Assembly (NCBI RefSeq): GCF_021173675.1
Contig: NZ_JAIHON010000003.1
Location: 62,001 to 126,000, forward strand
DNA: 64,000 nucleotides
Source of the DNA: Streptomyces lincolnensis
Lineage (GTDB): Bacteria > Actinomycetota > Actinomycetes > Streptomycetales > Streptomycetaceae
Reading direction: 5' to 3'
Shown here piece after piece: positions 40,239-49,065 of this stretch. Position numbers and translations under genes: made by a program. How positions within the stretch are numbered: position 1 is the first letter of the stretch; the number at the start of each line of letters is the position of its first letter. The notes under the pieces are model-generated. The model was not told the origin of the DNA, made no database searches, and saw nothing but the letters and a program-made list of their open reading frames with translations.

Positions 40239-41246
40239 TCAGGTCGTGGAACTCGCGATGCGCAGCGGCACCGGGTCAGGGGGCGCGGCCTCCTCGTTGC
40301 GGCGGGTGATCTCCGCCCACCAGGACGCGCCGTCCTCGATGTGCCGCAGCAGGACCCCCTCCCGGATCGCCCACGGGCAGAGCGTGAGGGTCCGGATGCC
40401 GGTCAGCTTCATCGCGGTGTGGCCGACCACCGCGCCGGCCAGGCTCTGCGCGGCGCGCGGGGCGGAGATGCCGGGCAGCAGGGCGCGTTCGGCGGCCGGC
40501 AGGACGGACAGCCGGTCGACGGCGCGGCGCAGGTCCTCGCGGTGCAACCGCCGTTCCACGAACGGGCCGTACCGTCCGGGCGGGGCCCCGCACAGTCGGC
40601 CCAGCTGCTGGAAGGTGCGCGAGGTGGCCACGGCGGTGCGCGGTCCCTCCCAGCGGATCCGGGCCGACGCGTCCCGCAGCTGATGCCGGACCTTGCGGCG
40701 CAGCGCCCGCATCTGCTCGGGCGAGGGCGGGTCCTGCCCCTCGAAGAACTCATGGGTCAGCCGGCCCGCCCCGAGCGGCAGGGAAGCCACGAAGTCCGGA
40801 AGCCGCCCCCGGCCGAAGGCCACCTCCAGCGAGCCGCCCCCGATGTCCAGCAGGGCGAGCGGCCCCGAGCGCCAGCCCATCCAGCGCCGCGCCCCGAGGA
40901 AGGTCAGCTCGGCCTCCACCTCGCCCGGCAGGGTGCACAGCCCCACCCCGGTGCGCGTCCGGACGGCGCGCAACACCTCCTGACGGTTCGGGGCGCCGCG
41001 CACCACGGCGGTGGCGAAGGCCAGCGGGCCCGCCGCACCCCACCGGGTCGCGGTCCGGCTCGCCTCGGAGACCGCGTCGACCAGCCGCTCCACCGCCTCC
41101 TCCGGAATCGGCCCGCCCGGCCGCACCTGATCGGACAGTCTCAACCGCCACTTGGCGGTGTGGACCGGCAGTGGCACCCCGCCCTCCGCGTCCGCCACCA
41201 CCAGCCGGACCGTGTTCGACCCCACATCCACCACGCTGATTCGCAT
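40239..41246 (-). CDS. Ppx/GppA-type exopolyphosphatase / pppGpp phosphohydrolase
   Basis: The 335-residue protein belongs to the ASKHA superfamily: the phosphate-1 loop VVDVGSNTVRLVVADAEGG (residues about 5-23), then ATAVVRGAPNRQEVLRAV. Phosphate-2 is in PLALLDIGGGSLEVAFGRG, and AERALLPGISAPRAAQSLAGAVV follows. Family members remove terminal phosphate from polyphosphate or pppGpp. It is shorter than E. coli Ppx, matching the two-domain actinobacterial form. The ATG at 41246 gives the conserved MRISVVDVG start. The gene directly follows the terminator of the MFS gene. Confidence 0.9.
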   Translation of the reverse strand: MRISVVDVGSNTVRLVVADAEGGVPLPVHTAKWRLRLSDQVRPGGPIPEEAVERLVDAVSEASRTATRWGAAGPLAFATAVVRGAPNRQEVLRAVRTRTGVGLCTLPGEVEAELTFLGARRWMGWRSGPLALLDIGGGSLEVAFGRGRLPDFVASLPLGAGRLTHEFFEGQDPPSPEQMRALRRKVRHQLRDASARIRWEGPRTAVATSRTFQQLGRLCGAPPGRYGPFVERRLHREDLRRAVDRLSVLPAAERALLPGISAPRAAQSLAGAVVGHTAMKLTGIRTLTLCPWAIREGVLLRHIEDGASWWAEITRRNEEAAPPDPVPLRIASSTT

Positions 41247-41352
41247 GGACCCGTGAGTACCCACTTCAGGGACCGTCCAACGTCAGGGGCGCGCCGGGAG
41301 GTCACCCTCGGCCACCGTCCGGGCACGATCAGGTGCTCGCCCGGGCCGCGGA

Positions 41353-41388
41353 GAGGGGCCGCCGTCTCCCTGAAGACGGCGGCCCCTC
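41353..41388. terminator. Strong terminator after the MFS transporter gene
   Basis: A perfect 15-bp stem (41353-41367 with 41374-41388) and six-base loop CCCTGA lie 45 bases after the MFS stop. This separates it from the Ppx/GppA gene on the same strand. Confidence 0.88.
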
Positions 41389-41432
41389 GGACCGTGGCGG
41401 CCGGGCCGGATCACCTACGGATCGGATACGGA

Positions 41433-42935
41433 TCACATGTGGACGACCGGTGCCGCGTCGGCGTCCTGCTCAGGGACGCCGCGCCGGTAGAGCAGGAACG
41501 CGATCGCCGTGCCGGCGGCGAAGAAGCCGGCCGACCACCAGAAGGCGGTGGTGTAGCTCTCGACGGTGGCCTGCGCCTGGACCAGCTTGTTCGTGGCGTC
41601 CTTGCCGGTCAGGTAGTCGGTGGCGGCGCTCGCGGCCAGCGTGTTCAGCAACGCCGTACCGATCGAACCGCCCACCTGCTGCATGGCGTTGACCGTGGCG
41701 GAGGCGACGCCCGCGTCCTCGGCCGCCACTCCGCCGGTGGCCAGCTGCATGGCGGGCGGCATCACCAGGCCGAGACCGGCGCCGATCACGATCAGCTGCG
41801 GCAGGACGGCGGTGGCGTAGTCGGAGGCGACTCCGATGCCGGTCAGCCAGGCCATGCCGACGGCGGCGATCGCGAAGCCCAGCGGGATGGCGGCCTTGGG
41901 GCCGATCCGCGGTACCACCCTCGTGGTGCCGAGCTGGGCCGACACCATCAGCGCCGCGACCATCGGAAGGAACGCCACACCGGTCTTGGTCGGGCTGAAG
42001 CCCAGGTTCAGCTGGAGGTAGTAGGTGAGGAAGAGGAACACACCGAACATGCCCGCGCCGGAGATGAGCACGGCCAGGAAGGAGGCCGCCCGGTTGCGGT
42101 CCAGCAGGATGCGCAGCGGCAGCAGCGGGTGCGCGGCCCGGGTCTGCCACCACGTGAAGGCGGCCAGCAGCACACCGCCGGCGATCAGGAAGCCCCAGGT
42201 GGCGACCGAGGACCAGTCGTGCGTCTCGGCGTTGGAGAACCCGTAGACCAGGGAGAACAGACCGGCGGCGACCAGGACGGTACCCGGCACGTCCAGCTTG
42301 GAGTTCGCGGCGTCGCGGTGGTTGTTCAGCAGGAACCAGCCGCCCGCGAAGGCGACGACGGCGATGACGACGTTCACGTACAGCGTCCAGCGCCAGTCCA
42401 GGGCGTCGGTCAGGATGCCGCCCAGCAGCAGACCCACCGCGCCGCCCGCGCCGGCGATGGCGCCGTACACGCTGAACGCCTTGGCGCGCTCGCGGGCGTC
42501 GGTGAACGTGGTGTTCAGCAGGGACAGCGCGGCCGGCGCCAGGAGTGCGCCGAAGGCGCCCTGGAGGGCGCGCGCGGTGACCAGCATCTCGAAGTTGGTG
42601 GCGGCGCCGCCGAGGGCGGAGACCGCGGCGAAGCCGACGATGCCGATGAGGAAGGCCGGCTTGCGTCCGAAGAGGTCCGCGATGCGTCCGCCGAGCAGGA
42701 GCAGGGAGGCGAAGGCCAGCGCGTAGGCGGTGACGATCCACTGCCGGCTGCCGTCGGAGAACCCGAGGTCGGCCTGGGCCGACGGCAGGGCGATATTCAC
42801 GATGGTGGCGTCCAGCACCACCATCAGCTGGGCGAGCGCGATGACCGCGAGGATCCACCACTTCTTGGACGAGGCGGCGGCCGGCGCCTCGACGGCGCCT
42901 GCCTGTCCGCTCTCGGTCAGGGTCTTCTGTGACAT
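41433..42935 (-). CDS. MFS drug efflux transporter, DHA2 (EmrB/QacA) family
   Basis: The 500-residue, 14-helix transporter has LMVVLDATIVNIALPSAQADLGF in helix 1 (DHA2 motif D1) and GGRIADLFGRKPAFLIG (motif A). LLAPAALSLLNTTFTDARERAKAFSVYGAIAGAGGAVGLLLGGILTDALDWRWTLYVNV includes motif C. It likely exports hydrophobic drugs by proton antiport. GGAG lies nine bases before the ATG. A good promoter lies upstream (TTGCCG and TAACCT, 17-base spacer) with two palindromic operators around it, so it is probably drug-induced through a TetR-type repressor encoded elsewhere or through the adjacent ArsR. Confidence 0.93.
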   Translation of the reverse strand: MSQKTLTESGQAGAVEAPAAASSKKWWILAVIALAQLMVVLDATIVNIALPSAQADLGFSDGSRQWIVTAYALAFASLLLLGGRIADLFGRKPAFLIGIVGFAAVSALGGAATNFEMLVTARALQGAFGALLAPAALSLLNTTFTDARERAKAFSVYGAIAGAGGAVGLLLGGILTDALDWRWTLYVNVVIAVVAFAGGWFLLNNHRDAANSKLDVPGTVLVAAGLFSLVYGFSNAETHDWSSVATWGFLIAGGVLLAAFTWWQTRAAHPLLPLRILLDRNRAASFLAVLISGAGMFGVFLFLTYYLQLNLGFSPTKTGVAFLPMVAALMVSAQLGTTRVVPRIGPKAAIPLGFAIAAVGMAWLTGIGVASDYATAVLPQLIVIGAGLGLVMPPAMQLATGGVAAEDAGVASATVNAMQQVGGSIGTALLNTLAASAATDYLTGKDATNKLVQAQATVESYTTAFWWSAGFFAAGTAIAFLLYRRGVPEQDADAAPVVHM

Positions 42936-42999
42936 CGGGGCCAACTCCAGGGAAGTCGATCGAAGGGGTATGGGCAAGCAAGGGTTACGAGCACGTAAA

Positions 43000-43057
43000 C
43001 GAAACCGTTTCGTACACGTCGAGGTTAGACCACTTCGATCGAAACGGCAACGTTTCG
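43000..43057 (-). promoter_or_regulatory. MFS promoter flanked by two palindromic operators
   Basis: Reading the minus strand, -35 TTGCCG is at 43045-43050 and -10 TAACCT at 43022-43027, 17 bases apart. Operator one, CGAAACGGCAACGTTTCG (43040-43057), covers the -35. Operator two, CGAAACCGTTTCG (43000-43012), falls just downstream of the -10 at the expected transcription start. The shared arms CGAAAC/GTTTCG indicate one repressor binding twice. Confidence 0.8.
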
Positions 43058-43121
43058 CTTGGCGGGGCTTCCTGGCATGTATTCCTTGACAGGCATATAA
43101 CTGGAGCGGCATGGTGGAGTC

Positions 43122-43466
43122 ATGTCCGACGCCGCTCTGTGGACCGCCCTCGCCGACCCGCACCGGCGCGCGATCGTCGCGCTGCTGCTGGAGCGGCCGC
43201 GACCCGTCGGCGAGATCGCGGAGGCCTGCGGACTCAGTCAGCCCGGCACGTCGAAGCATCTGAAGGTGCTGAGGGAAGCGGGCCTGGTCCGGGTGCGGCA
43301 CGACGCGCAGCGCCGCGTCTACGCGCTCGACCCGGGCCCGATCATCACCCTGGACGCCTGGCTGGCGCCGTACCGCAAACTCTGGAACGACAGCCTCGAC
43401 GCCCTGGGGCGCCGCCTGGACGAGACGGCGTCGGATCCCCCGGACACCCCCTTGCCGAAGGACTGA
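43122..43466 (+). CDS. ArsR family winged-helix regulator
   Basis: The 114-residue protein is a compact winged helix: MSDAALWTALADPHRRAIVALLLERPRPVGEIAEACGLSQPGTSKHLKVLREAGLVRVRHDAQRRVYALDP. It lacks the metal-binding ELCVCDL box, so it is the non-metal type usually paired with an AHSA1/SRPBCC gene, as here five bases downstream. A C-terminal amphipathic helix (LDAWLAPYRKLWNDSLDALGRRLDE) gives dimerisation. GGTGGAG precedes the ATG. TTGACA at 43086-43091 may be its -35. It may regulate itself, the SRPBCC gene and perhaps the divergent MFS pump. Confidence 0.92.
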   Translation: MSDAALWTALADPHRRAIVALLLERPRPVGEIAEACGLSQPGTSKHLKVLREAGLVRVRHDAQRRVYALDPGPIITLDAWLAPYRKLWNDSLDALGRRLDETASDPPDTPLPKD

Positions 43467-43471
43467 TCCGC

Positions 43472-44002
43472 ATGGCCACCGAACTCACCGGCACCTATCT
43501 GACCCTGGACGACGGCCGCCCGGCGGTCCGTTTCAGCCGTGTCTACGACCACCCCGTCGAGCGCGTCTGGCAGTTCGTGACCGAGGCCGACCATCTCGCC
43601 GCGTGGTTCCCGTTTCGCGCGCAGTTCGAGCTGCGTCCCGGCGGAACGGTCACCTTCCCCGACGACCCGGACATGGCGGACCACCCGGGCACGGTGATCG
43701 CCGTCGACGTGCCCCGCCACCTGTCCTACGCGTGGGACGGCGACGAACTCCACTTCGACCTGGAGGAGATCGACGCCAAGCGCACCCGCTTCACCCTCAC
43801 CAACGTCCTGGCCGCACAGGACACCGCCGCGCGTACCAGCGCCGGTTGGGAGATGTGCCTCCAAGCCCTCGACGCCAAGGCACGGGGCGAGCGGTACGAA
43901 GAGCCGCACGCCGGGGTCACGGCGCCGTGGAAGGGTGTCTACGACGCCTATGCCGCCGCCGGCTTCCCCTCGGGCGCGCCGGTCCCGGGCCCCGGCGCCT
44001 GA
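43472..44002 (+). CDS. SRPBCC (AHSA1/START-fold) domain protein
   Basis: The 176-residue protein has the Bet v1-like fold of AHSA1 proteins: FSRVYDHPVERVWQFVTEADHLAAWFPFRAQFELRPGGTVTF, then TRFTLTNVL and SAGWEMCLQALDAKARG. It would bind a hydrophobic ligand; no enzymatic residue is apparent. It is translated right after the ArsR-type regulator (five-base gap), the standard pairing in actinobacteria, where the regulator and the START-like protein are thought to act in one response. It ends five bases before the convergent NHLM transporter gene. Confidence 0.9.
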   Translation: MATELTGTYLTLDDGRPAVRFSRVYDHPVERVWQFVTEADHLAAWFPFRAQFELRPGGTVTFPDDPDMADHPGTVIAVDVPRHLSYAWDGDELHFDLEEIDAKRTRFTLTNVLAAQDTAARTSAGWEMCLQALDAKARGERYEEPHAGVTAPWKGVYDAYAAAGFPSGAPVPGPGA

Positions 44003-44006
44003 CCCC

Positions 44007-46838
44007 TCACGCCATCTGCCGTCGCACCAGCTCGTGCAGCCGCCCGCCGGTGTCCGCGAGCAGTTGGGCGGGCGGGCCCTGCTGGGCGACCTTGCCGTTC
44101 TCCATGACGATCACACGGTCGGCGTCCAGCACGGTCGACAGGCGGTGGGCGATGACGATCCGGGTGGCGTTGAGGGCCTTGGTGGACTCGATCACCGTGC
44201 GCTGCGTCTCGTTGTCGAGGGCGCTGGTCGCCTCGTCGAAGAACAGGATCCGCGGCCGGCGGATCAACGCCTGCGCGATCATCAGGCGTTGGCGCTGGCC
44301 GCCGGAGATCGCGCCGCTGCCCGAGACGATGGTGTGCAGCCCCATCGGCATCCGCTGAATGTCCTCGGCCAGGCCCGCCATCGCGGCCGCCGCCATCGCC
44401 TCCTCCGGCGTGTACGGCTCGGTCCCGCAGATGACGTCCAGGATGGACCCGGTGAACGGCTGCGCGTGCTGGAGCACCACCCCGCACTGCCGGCGCACCG
44501 CCGACTGGTCGAGAGCGGCCAGGTCCTGGCCGTCGTAGAGCACGCTCCCGGAGACCGGGCGGTCGAAGCCGATCAGCAGTCGGAGCAGGGTCGACTTGCC
44601 GCAGCCGCTGGGGCCGACGATCGCCACGAACTCGCCCGGCCGGATCTCGAACGACACGTCGTCCAGGACCAGCGGGCCGTCGTCGGAGTAGCGGAAGGAC
44701 AGCCGCCGGGCCTCCATCGCGCCGGTCAGCGGACCCGGCCGGGTGCTCGCCGTGCGCACCTCGGGCGTCGCGTCCAGGACCGGCTTGATCTCCTCGAACA
44801 GCGGCAGCGCGGCCACCACTGAGACGAAGGCGCCGGTCAGCGAGGTGACCGAGGTCAGCAGCATGGTCACCGAGGTGTTGAAGGTGAGGAACGCCGCCGC
44901 CGACATCGTGCCCTTCGCCGGACCCGCCAGCAGCATGAACATCAGCAGGGTGCACAGCGGCAGGTACACCGCGCCCGCCACCGCGGTGAGGTTCTTGATG
45001 CGGCCGACCTTCTGCTGGAGCTCACGGCTGCGCGCGAACTCCGAGGCCCAAGCGGCGTACGCGTAGTTCTCGGCCGCCGCGACCCGCAGCTTGGGCAGGC
45101 CGCGCAGGGTCTGGAACGCCTGGTTGTTCAGCTTGTTGCCGAGCACCACCAGACGCCGCTGCCAGCGCACCTGCCACAGCCCGAGCCCGAGGAACAACGC
45201 GGCGATGACGACGAGCATGCCGATCGCGGCCGCAGCCATCGACGCGCTGAACCAGAACAGCAGCCCCAGGTTCATCGCTCCTACGGTCACCGACTGGGCG
45301 ACCGTCGGCGCGATGCCCGCCATCATCCGGCGGATCGAACTGATGCCCATGGCCTGGCTGGCCAGTTCGCCCGTCGAGCGCTCGGTGAAGAACTTCGTCG
45401 GCAGCCTCAGCAGCCGGTCCCACACCGCCGGCTGGAGCGTCGCCTCGATCCGGCCCTCCAGACGCAGCATGGTGAGGTTCTGCATCAGCATGAACACCGC
45501 CGCCACCACACTGCTGACGATGACGGCCAAGCACACCTGCACGATCAGTTCGGTCTGCGCCTTCGGCACGAACTCGCCGAGCACCTTGCCCGTCGCGATC
45601 GGCACCAGCGCACCGATCGCCACCGTCACCAGCATGCTGATCAGCAGGTTCGCCATGTCGCCCGTCGTGCCGCGCATGCTGAACCTGAGCAGCCCGAGCG
45701 GACTGAGCCCACGGTCGGGCAGCGGACGGTAGAACATCACCGCACGCGGCTCGAACTCCTCCGCGTTGTCCTTCTCGATCGGCGTCTCGCGCCCGGTCGC
45801 CGGATGCACCGCCACATATCCGCCGCGCCGCCACAACAGCGCGACCGGCGCCCCCGACAGCGCCCGATGGCCCACCAGCGGCCCGACGTTGTCACGCCAC
45901 CACCGGCCGTCCAGGCGCACCGCCCTCACCCGCACGCGCGAGGCGAGGGCGATCCGCTCGATCGGGTCGAGGCGGTCGCTCTCGGTGCCGCTCTGCGCGG
46001 GCTCCGCGAGGGGGATCCCGGCCGCCCGGGCGACCAGCTTGCAGGCCGCGTAACTGGCGTCCGCGTCGGCGGCCGTCGTCCGCCGTTTGGACTTGCCGAT
46101 GGACGCCAGCAGCGTCTGGTCCGCCTGGGCGCGGACGGCCTCACCGGCCTTGATACCGGCGGCCGTGCGCGTCTCGTGGGTGCGCTCCACCTGCTCGATC
46201 CAGCGGTCCAGCGTGGTCAGCAGCCGGTACTGCTGGTCGACCATGGACTGCCACACCGCGGGATCCATCAGCAGGTCGGCGGCCGCCTCCTGGCCGTACA
46301 ACGAGCCGTACTGCACGCTGCCCGGCGGCACCTGCATCCAGAAGACGTCCTCATCGGTCACCTCCGCGGCCCGCTCGGTGGCCATCGGCGCCTGGAAGAG
46401 GATGGACAGGCTGCGGCCGACACCGAGCGCGAGGGCGTACTCCAGGGGGCTGGTGGTCGGCGGCACGTACTGGGGGTTGCCGTACGCGTCGTACGACCAG
46501 GTCTGGGTGTGCGCGGGCTCGTACAGCTCGCGCAGCCCGATGCGGTGCACCACGCAGTCCCTGAGCGGCCGGGCCACCAGAGTGTGCTGGGGCCCCGCCA
46601 CCGGACCGAGCAGCAGCGCGCCCGGTTCCAGACGGCCCAGATGGTGCCAGTGGCCCTGCTGCTCGGCGTCCACCGCGAACAGGTCCACCGCGCCCGACGC
46701 GACCAGCCACAGCACCTGCGGCCCTTCCAGGTCGAGGCGGTTGAAGCCGGCGCAGTCGATCCGCGTGCCCATCGCCCCGAGCGCGTCGAGAACGAGGTCG
46801 CCGTCGTAGGGGGAGGTCATGTCACCTGGGGAGGTCAT
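44007..46838 (-). CDS. NHLM bacteriocin-export ABC transporter (ATP-binding/permease, regulatory-domain type)
   Basis: The 943-residue protein has an N-terminal domain of about 250 residues resembling a cyclic-nucleotide-binding jelly roll (GPQVLWLVASGAVDLFAVDAEQQGHWHHLGRLEPGALLLGP). A linker leads to six transmembrane segments (about 400-690) and an NBD with Walker A VGPSGCGKST, signature ISGGQRQRL and Walker B ILFFDEATSALD. It matches the peptidase-free member of the NHLM transporter pair and would heterodimerise with, or assist, the C39-bearing partner. Its ATG follows the partner's TGA by one base (TGACATG), and this junction is tandemly duplicated, giving a second ATG at 46820. Confidence 0.9.
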   Translation of the reverse strand: MTSPGDMTSPYDGDLVLDALGAMGTRIDCAGFNRLDLEGPQVLWLVASGAVDLFAVDAEQQGHWHHLGRLEPGALLLGPVAGPQHTLVARPLRDCVVHRIGLRELYEPAHTQTWSYDAYGNPQYVPPTTSPLEYALALGVGRSLSILFQAPMATERAAEVTDEDVFWMQVPPGSVQYGSLYGQEAAADLLMDPAVWQSMVDQQYRLLTTLDRWIEQVERTHETRTAAGIKAGEAVRAQADQTLLASIGKSKRRTTAADADASYAACKLVARAAGIPLAEPAQSGTESDRLDPIERIALASRVRVRAVRLDGRWWRDNVGPLVGHRALSGAPVALLWRRGGYVAVHPATGRETPIEKDNAEEFEPRAVMFYRPLPDRGLSPLGLLRFSMRGTTGDMANLLISMLVTVAIGALVPIATGKVLGEFVPKAQTELIVQVCLAVIVSSVVAAVFMLMQNLTMLRLEGRIEATLQPAVWDRLLRLPTKFFTERSTGELASQAMGISSIRRMMAGIAPTVAQSVTVGAMNLGLLFWFSASMAAAAIGMLVVIAALFLGLGLWQVRWQRRLVVLGNKLNNQAFQTLRGLPKLRVAAAENYAYAAWASEFARSRELQQKVGRIKNLTAVAGAVYLPLCTLLMFMLLAGPAKGTMSAAAFLTFNTSVTMLLTSVTSLTGAFVSVVAALPLFEEIKPVLDATPEVRTASTRPGPLTGAMEARRLSFRYSDDGPLVLDDVSFEIRPGEFVAIVGPSGCGKSTLLRLLIGFDRPVSGSVLYDGQDLAALDQSAVRRQCGVVLQHAQPFTGSILDVICGTEPYTPEEAMAAAAMAGLAEDIQRMPMGLHTIVSGSGAISGGQRQRLMIAQALIRRPRILFFDEATSALDNETQRTVIESTKALNATRIVIAHRLSTVLDADRVIVMENGKVAQQGPPAQLLADTGGRLHELVRRQMA

Positions 46839-46844
46839 GTCACC
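46811..46844. repeat. 18-bp tandem duplication over a stop/start junction
   Basis: GGGAGGTCATGTCACCTG (46811-46828) is followed by the same sequence truncated to 16 bases (46829-46844). On the minus strand it repeats the GGTGACATGACC junction, where one ABC gene stops and the next begins. This produces two consecutive in-frame ATG codons. Confidence 0.85.
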
Positions 46845-49065
46845 GTTCCTTGACCAGCGTCGCGTACGCGCCGCCGCGCGCCACCAGCTCCTCGTGCCGC
46901 CCGCGTTCCACGATCGTGCCGTGTTCGAGTACGACGATCTCGTCGCTGTCGCGCACGGTGCTCAGCCGGTGTGCGATCACCACACAGGCGCAGCCGCGCT
47001 TGCGCAGGTTGTCCATGACCACGAGCTCGGTCTCCGCGTCCAGCGCGCTGGTCACCTCGTCGAGCACCAGGATGCTCGGCCGGCGCACCAACGCCCGCGC
47101 GATCTCCAGGCGTTGGCGCTGCCCGCCGGAGAAGTTGCGCCCGTCCTGCTCCACCTTGCTCTGGATGCCGCCGGGCCGGCGCATCACCACGTCGTACAGG
47201 GCCGCGTCCCTGAGGGCGTCGATCACGGCCTCCTCCGGGATCGACGGGTCCCACAGCGCGATGTTGTCGCGGATGGTGCCCTCGAACAGGAACACGTCCT
47301 GGTCGACGAAGGACACCGAGGACGCGAGCGCGCCGCGCGGGATGTCGTCCAGACGCTGGCCGTCGATACGGATCACGCCCTCCCAGGGCGCGTACAGACC
47401 CGAGATCAGCCGGGACACCGTCGACTTGCCGCTGCCGGATCCGCCGACCAGGGCGACCTGCCGGCCCGGGCCCACGGTCAGGTCGAAGCCCGAGAGCAGC
47501 GGTTTGTCCAGCGGGTTGTAGCCGAAGGTGATGTTCTCCAGCTCGACATGGCCGTGCAGCCGGCGCGTGGAGTCGCCGCCGCCCCGGCGGCCGTAGAGCG
47601 GATCGGCCTGGAAGTTCTCGACGTCCTTCAGCCGGGCCACGTCGGCCGCGAAGTCCTGGATCCGGCTCGCGACGCCGTTGAGGCGGGTGATGGGGGCCGT
47701 GAAGCGGGTGACCAGGGCCTGGAAGGCGACCAGCAGGCCGACCGAGATACCGCCCTCGACCGCCCGCATGCCGCCGATCCACAGGATGAGCGCGCTGTTC
47801 AGACTGGCGAGCGTCGGCGCGACCACGCCCAGCCAGGCGCTCGGCACCCCGAGCCGCTGCTGCTCCTCCAGCGTGGTGGCGTGCTGCCCCGCCCACTTGC
47901 GGAAGTAGCCCTCCTCGCCGCCGGTCGCCTTCATCGTCTCGATCAGCTGGAGACCGGTGTAGGCGGTGTTGGTGAGCCGGGCGCTGTCGGCGCGCAGCTT
48001 CGCCGTCCGGGTGGCGCGCAGCCGGATGACGACCCGCATGGCCACCACGTTCAGCAGGGCCACCCCGATGCCGACATAGGTGAGCTGGGGGTCGTAGGTA
48101 TAGAGGAGGACCGCGTAGAGGACGACGACGACCGCGTCCACGCCGGCCGCCGCCAGGTCGCGGGCCAGGGTCTCGGCGACCTGGTCGTTGGACTGCAGGC
48201 GCTGCACCAGGTCGGCCGGGCTGCGCTGGGAGAAGAACGTCACCGGCAGCCGCAGCAGATGCCGCAGGAAGCGGGCGCTGGAGAGGGTGGAGGAGATGAT
48301 CCGGCCGTGCAGCAGGTTCGCCTGCTGGAGCCAGGTCAGCACCAGGGTGAGCAGTACGCTCGCGCCCATCGACGCGAACAGCACGCCGAGCAGCGAGGTC
48401 TGTCCGCCGATCAGGAACATGTCGATGTACTGGCGGCTCAGCGCGGGCACCGTCGCGCCCACCAGCACCAGCAGCAGACTCGCCAGCACCGCCGCCGGCA
48501 TGGTGCCCGCGGTGCCGCGCAGCCGGGCCGGCATCGCGCCCAGTACTCCCGGCTTGCGACCGCCCCGGGTGAAGCCCTCACCGGGCTCCATCACCAGGAC
48601 GACACCGGTGAAGCTGCCGTCGAAGTCCTCCATGGGGACGAAACGGCGGCCCTTGCCGGGGTCGTTGATGTACACCCCGCGGCGGCCGAAGCGGCGGCCC
48701 ATGCCGTCGTAGACGACGTAGTGGTTGAACTCCCAGAAGAGCACGGCCGGCGTCTTCACCTCGGCGAGCGCGGCCGTGTCCATCTGCATGCCCTTGGCCG
48801 TCAGGCCGTAACTGCGGGCCGCCTTGAGCAGGTTGCTCGCGCGCGAACCGTCGCGCGAGACACCGCAGGCGATGCGCAGTTCCTCCAGCGGGACGTGCTT
48901 GCCGTAGTGGCCGAGCACCATCGCCAGCGAGGCGGCGCCGCACTCCACGGCCTCCATCTGGAGGACGGTGGGCGTGCGGACGGTCTTCGCCTTCCCCGTG
49001 GGGACCGGGCGGCGCTTGGGCGGGGCGGAACGGCGCCGGCTACGGGTGTCCGGTGCGGTGCTCAC
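46840..49065 (-). CDS. NHLM bacteriocin-export ABC transporter with C39 peptidase domain
   Basis: The 741-residue protein has a C39 bacteriocin-processing peptidase at about 35-165: catalytic Cys42 in MEAVECGAASLAMVLGHYG, His115 in EFNHYVVYDG and Asp135 in VYINDPGKGRRF. Six transmembrane segments follow, then an NBD with GGSGSGKST, FSGGQRQRLEIARAL and LVLDEVTSALD. It should cut the precursor peptide after its Gly-Gly and export the core. The GTG start at 49065 overlaps the TGA of the HlyD gene (GTGA), a coupled start; longer frames upstream are not needed. The GG-leader peptide of 49962-50177 is the expected substrate. Confidence 0.93.
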   Translation of the reverse strand: MSTAPDTRSRRRSAPPKRRPVPTGKAKTVRTPTVLQMEAVECGAASLAMVLGHYGKHVPLEELRIACGVSRDGSRASNLLKAARSYGLTAKGMQMDTAALAEVKTPAVLFWEFNHYVVYDGMGRRFGRRGVYINDPGKGRRFVPMEDFDGSFTGVVLVMEPGEGFTRGGRKPGVLGAMPARLRGTAGTMPAAVLASLLLVLVGATVPALSRQYIDMFLIGGQTSLLGVLFASMGASVLLTLVLTWLQQANLLHGRIISSTLSSARFLRHLLRLPVTFFSQRSPADLVQRLQSNDQVAETLARDLAAAGVDAVVVVLYAVLLYTYDPQLTYVGIGVALLNVVAMRVVIRLRATRTAKLRADSARLTNTAYTGLQLIETMKATGGEEGYFRKWAGQHATTLEEQQRLGVPSAWLGVVAPTLASLNSALILWIGGMRAVEGGISVGLLVAFQALVTRFTAPITRLNGVASRIQDFAADVARLKDVENFQADPLYGRRGGGDSTRRLHGHVELENITFGYNPLDKPLLSGFDLTVGPGRQVALVGGSGSGKSTVSRLISGLYAPWEGVIRIDGQRLDDIPRGALASSVSFVDQDVFLFEGTIRDNIALWDPSIPEEAVIDALRDAALYDVVMRRPGGIQSKVEQDGRNFSGGQRQRLEIARALVRRPSILVLDEVTSALDAETELVVMDNLRKRGCACVVIAHRLSTVRDSDEIVVLEHGTIVERGRHEELVARGGAYATLVKER

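Noticed and set aside
40135..40240. Collagen-like Gly-X-Y run (GFPGPVGSPG type) in a plus-strand open frame across the 18-bp repeats
   Set aside because: It arises because an 18-bp repeat is six codons long. The frame has no start with a ribosome binding site and runs antisense into the Ppx/GppA gene, whose codon bias is clear.
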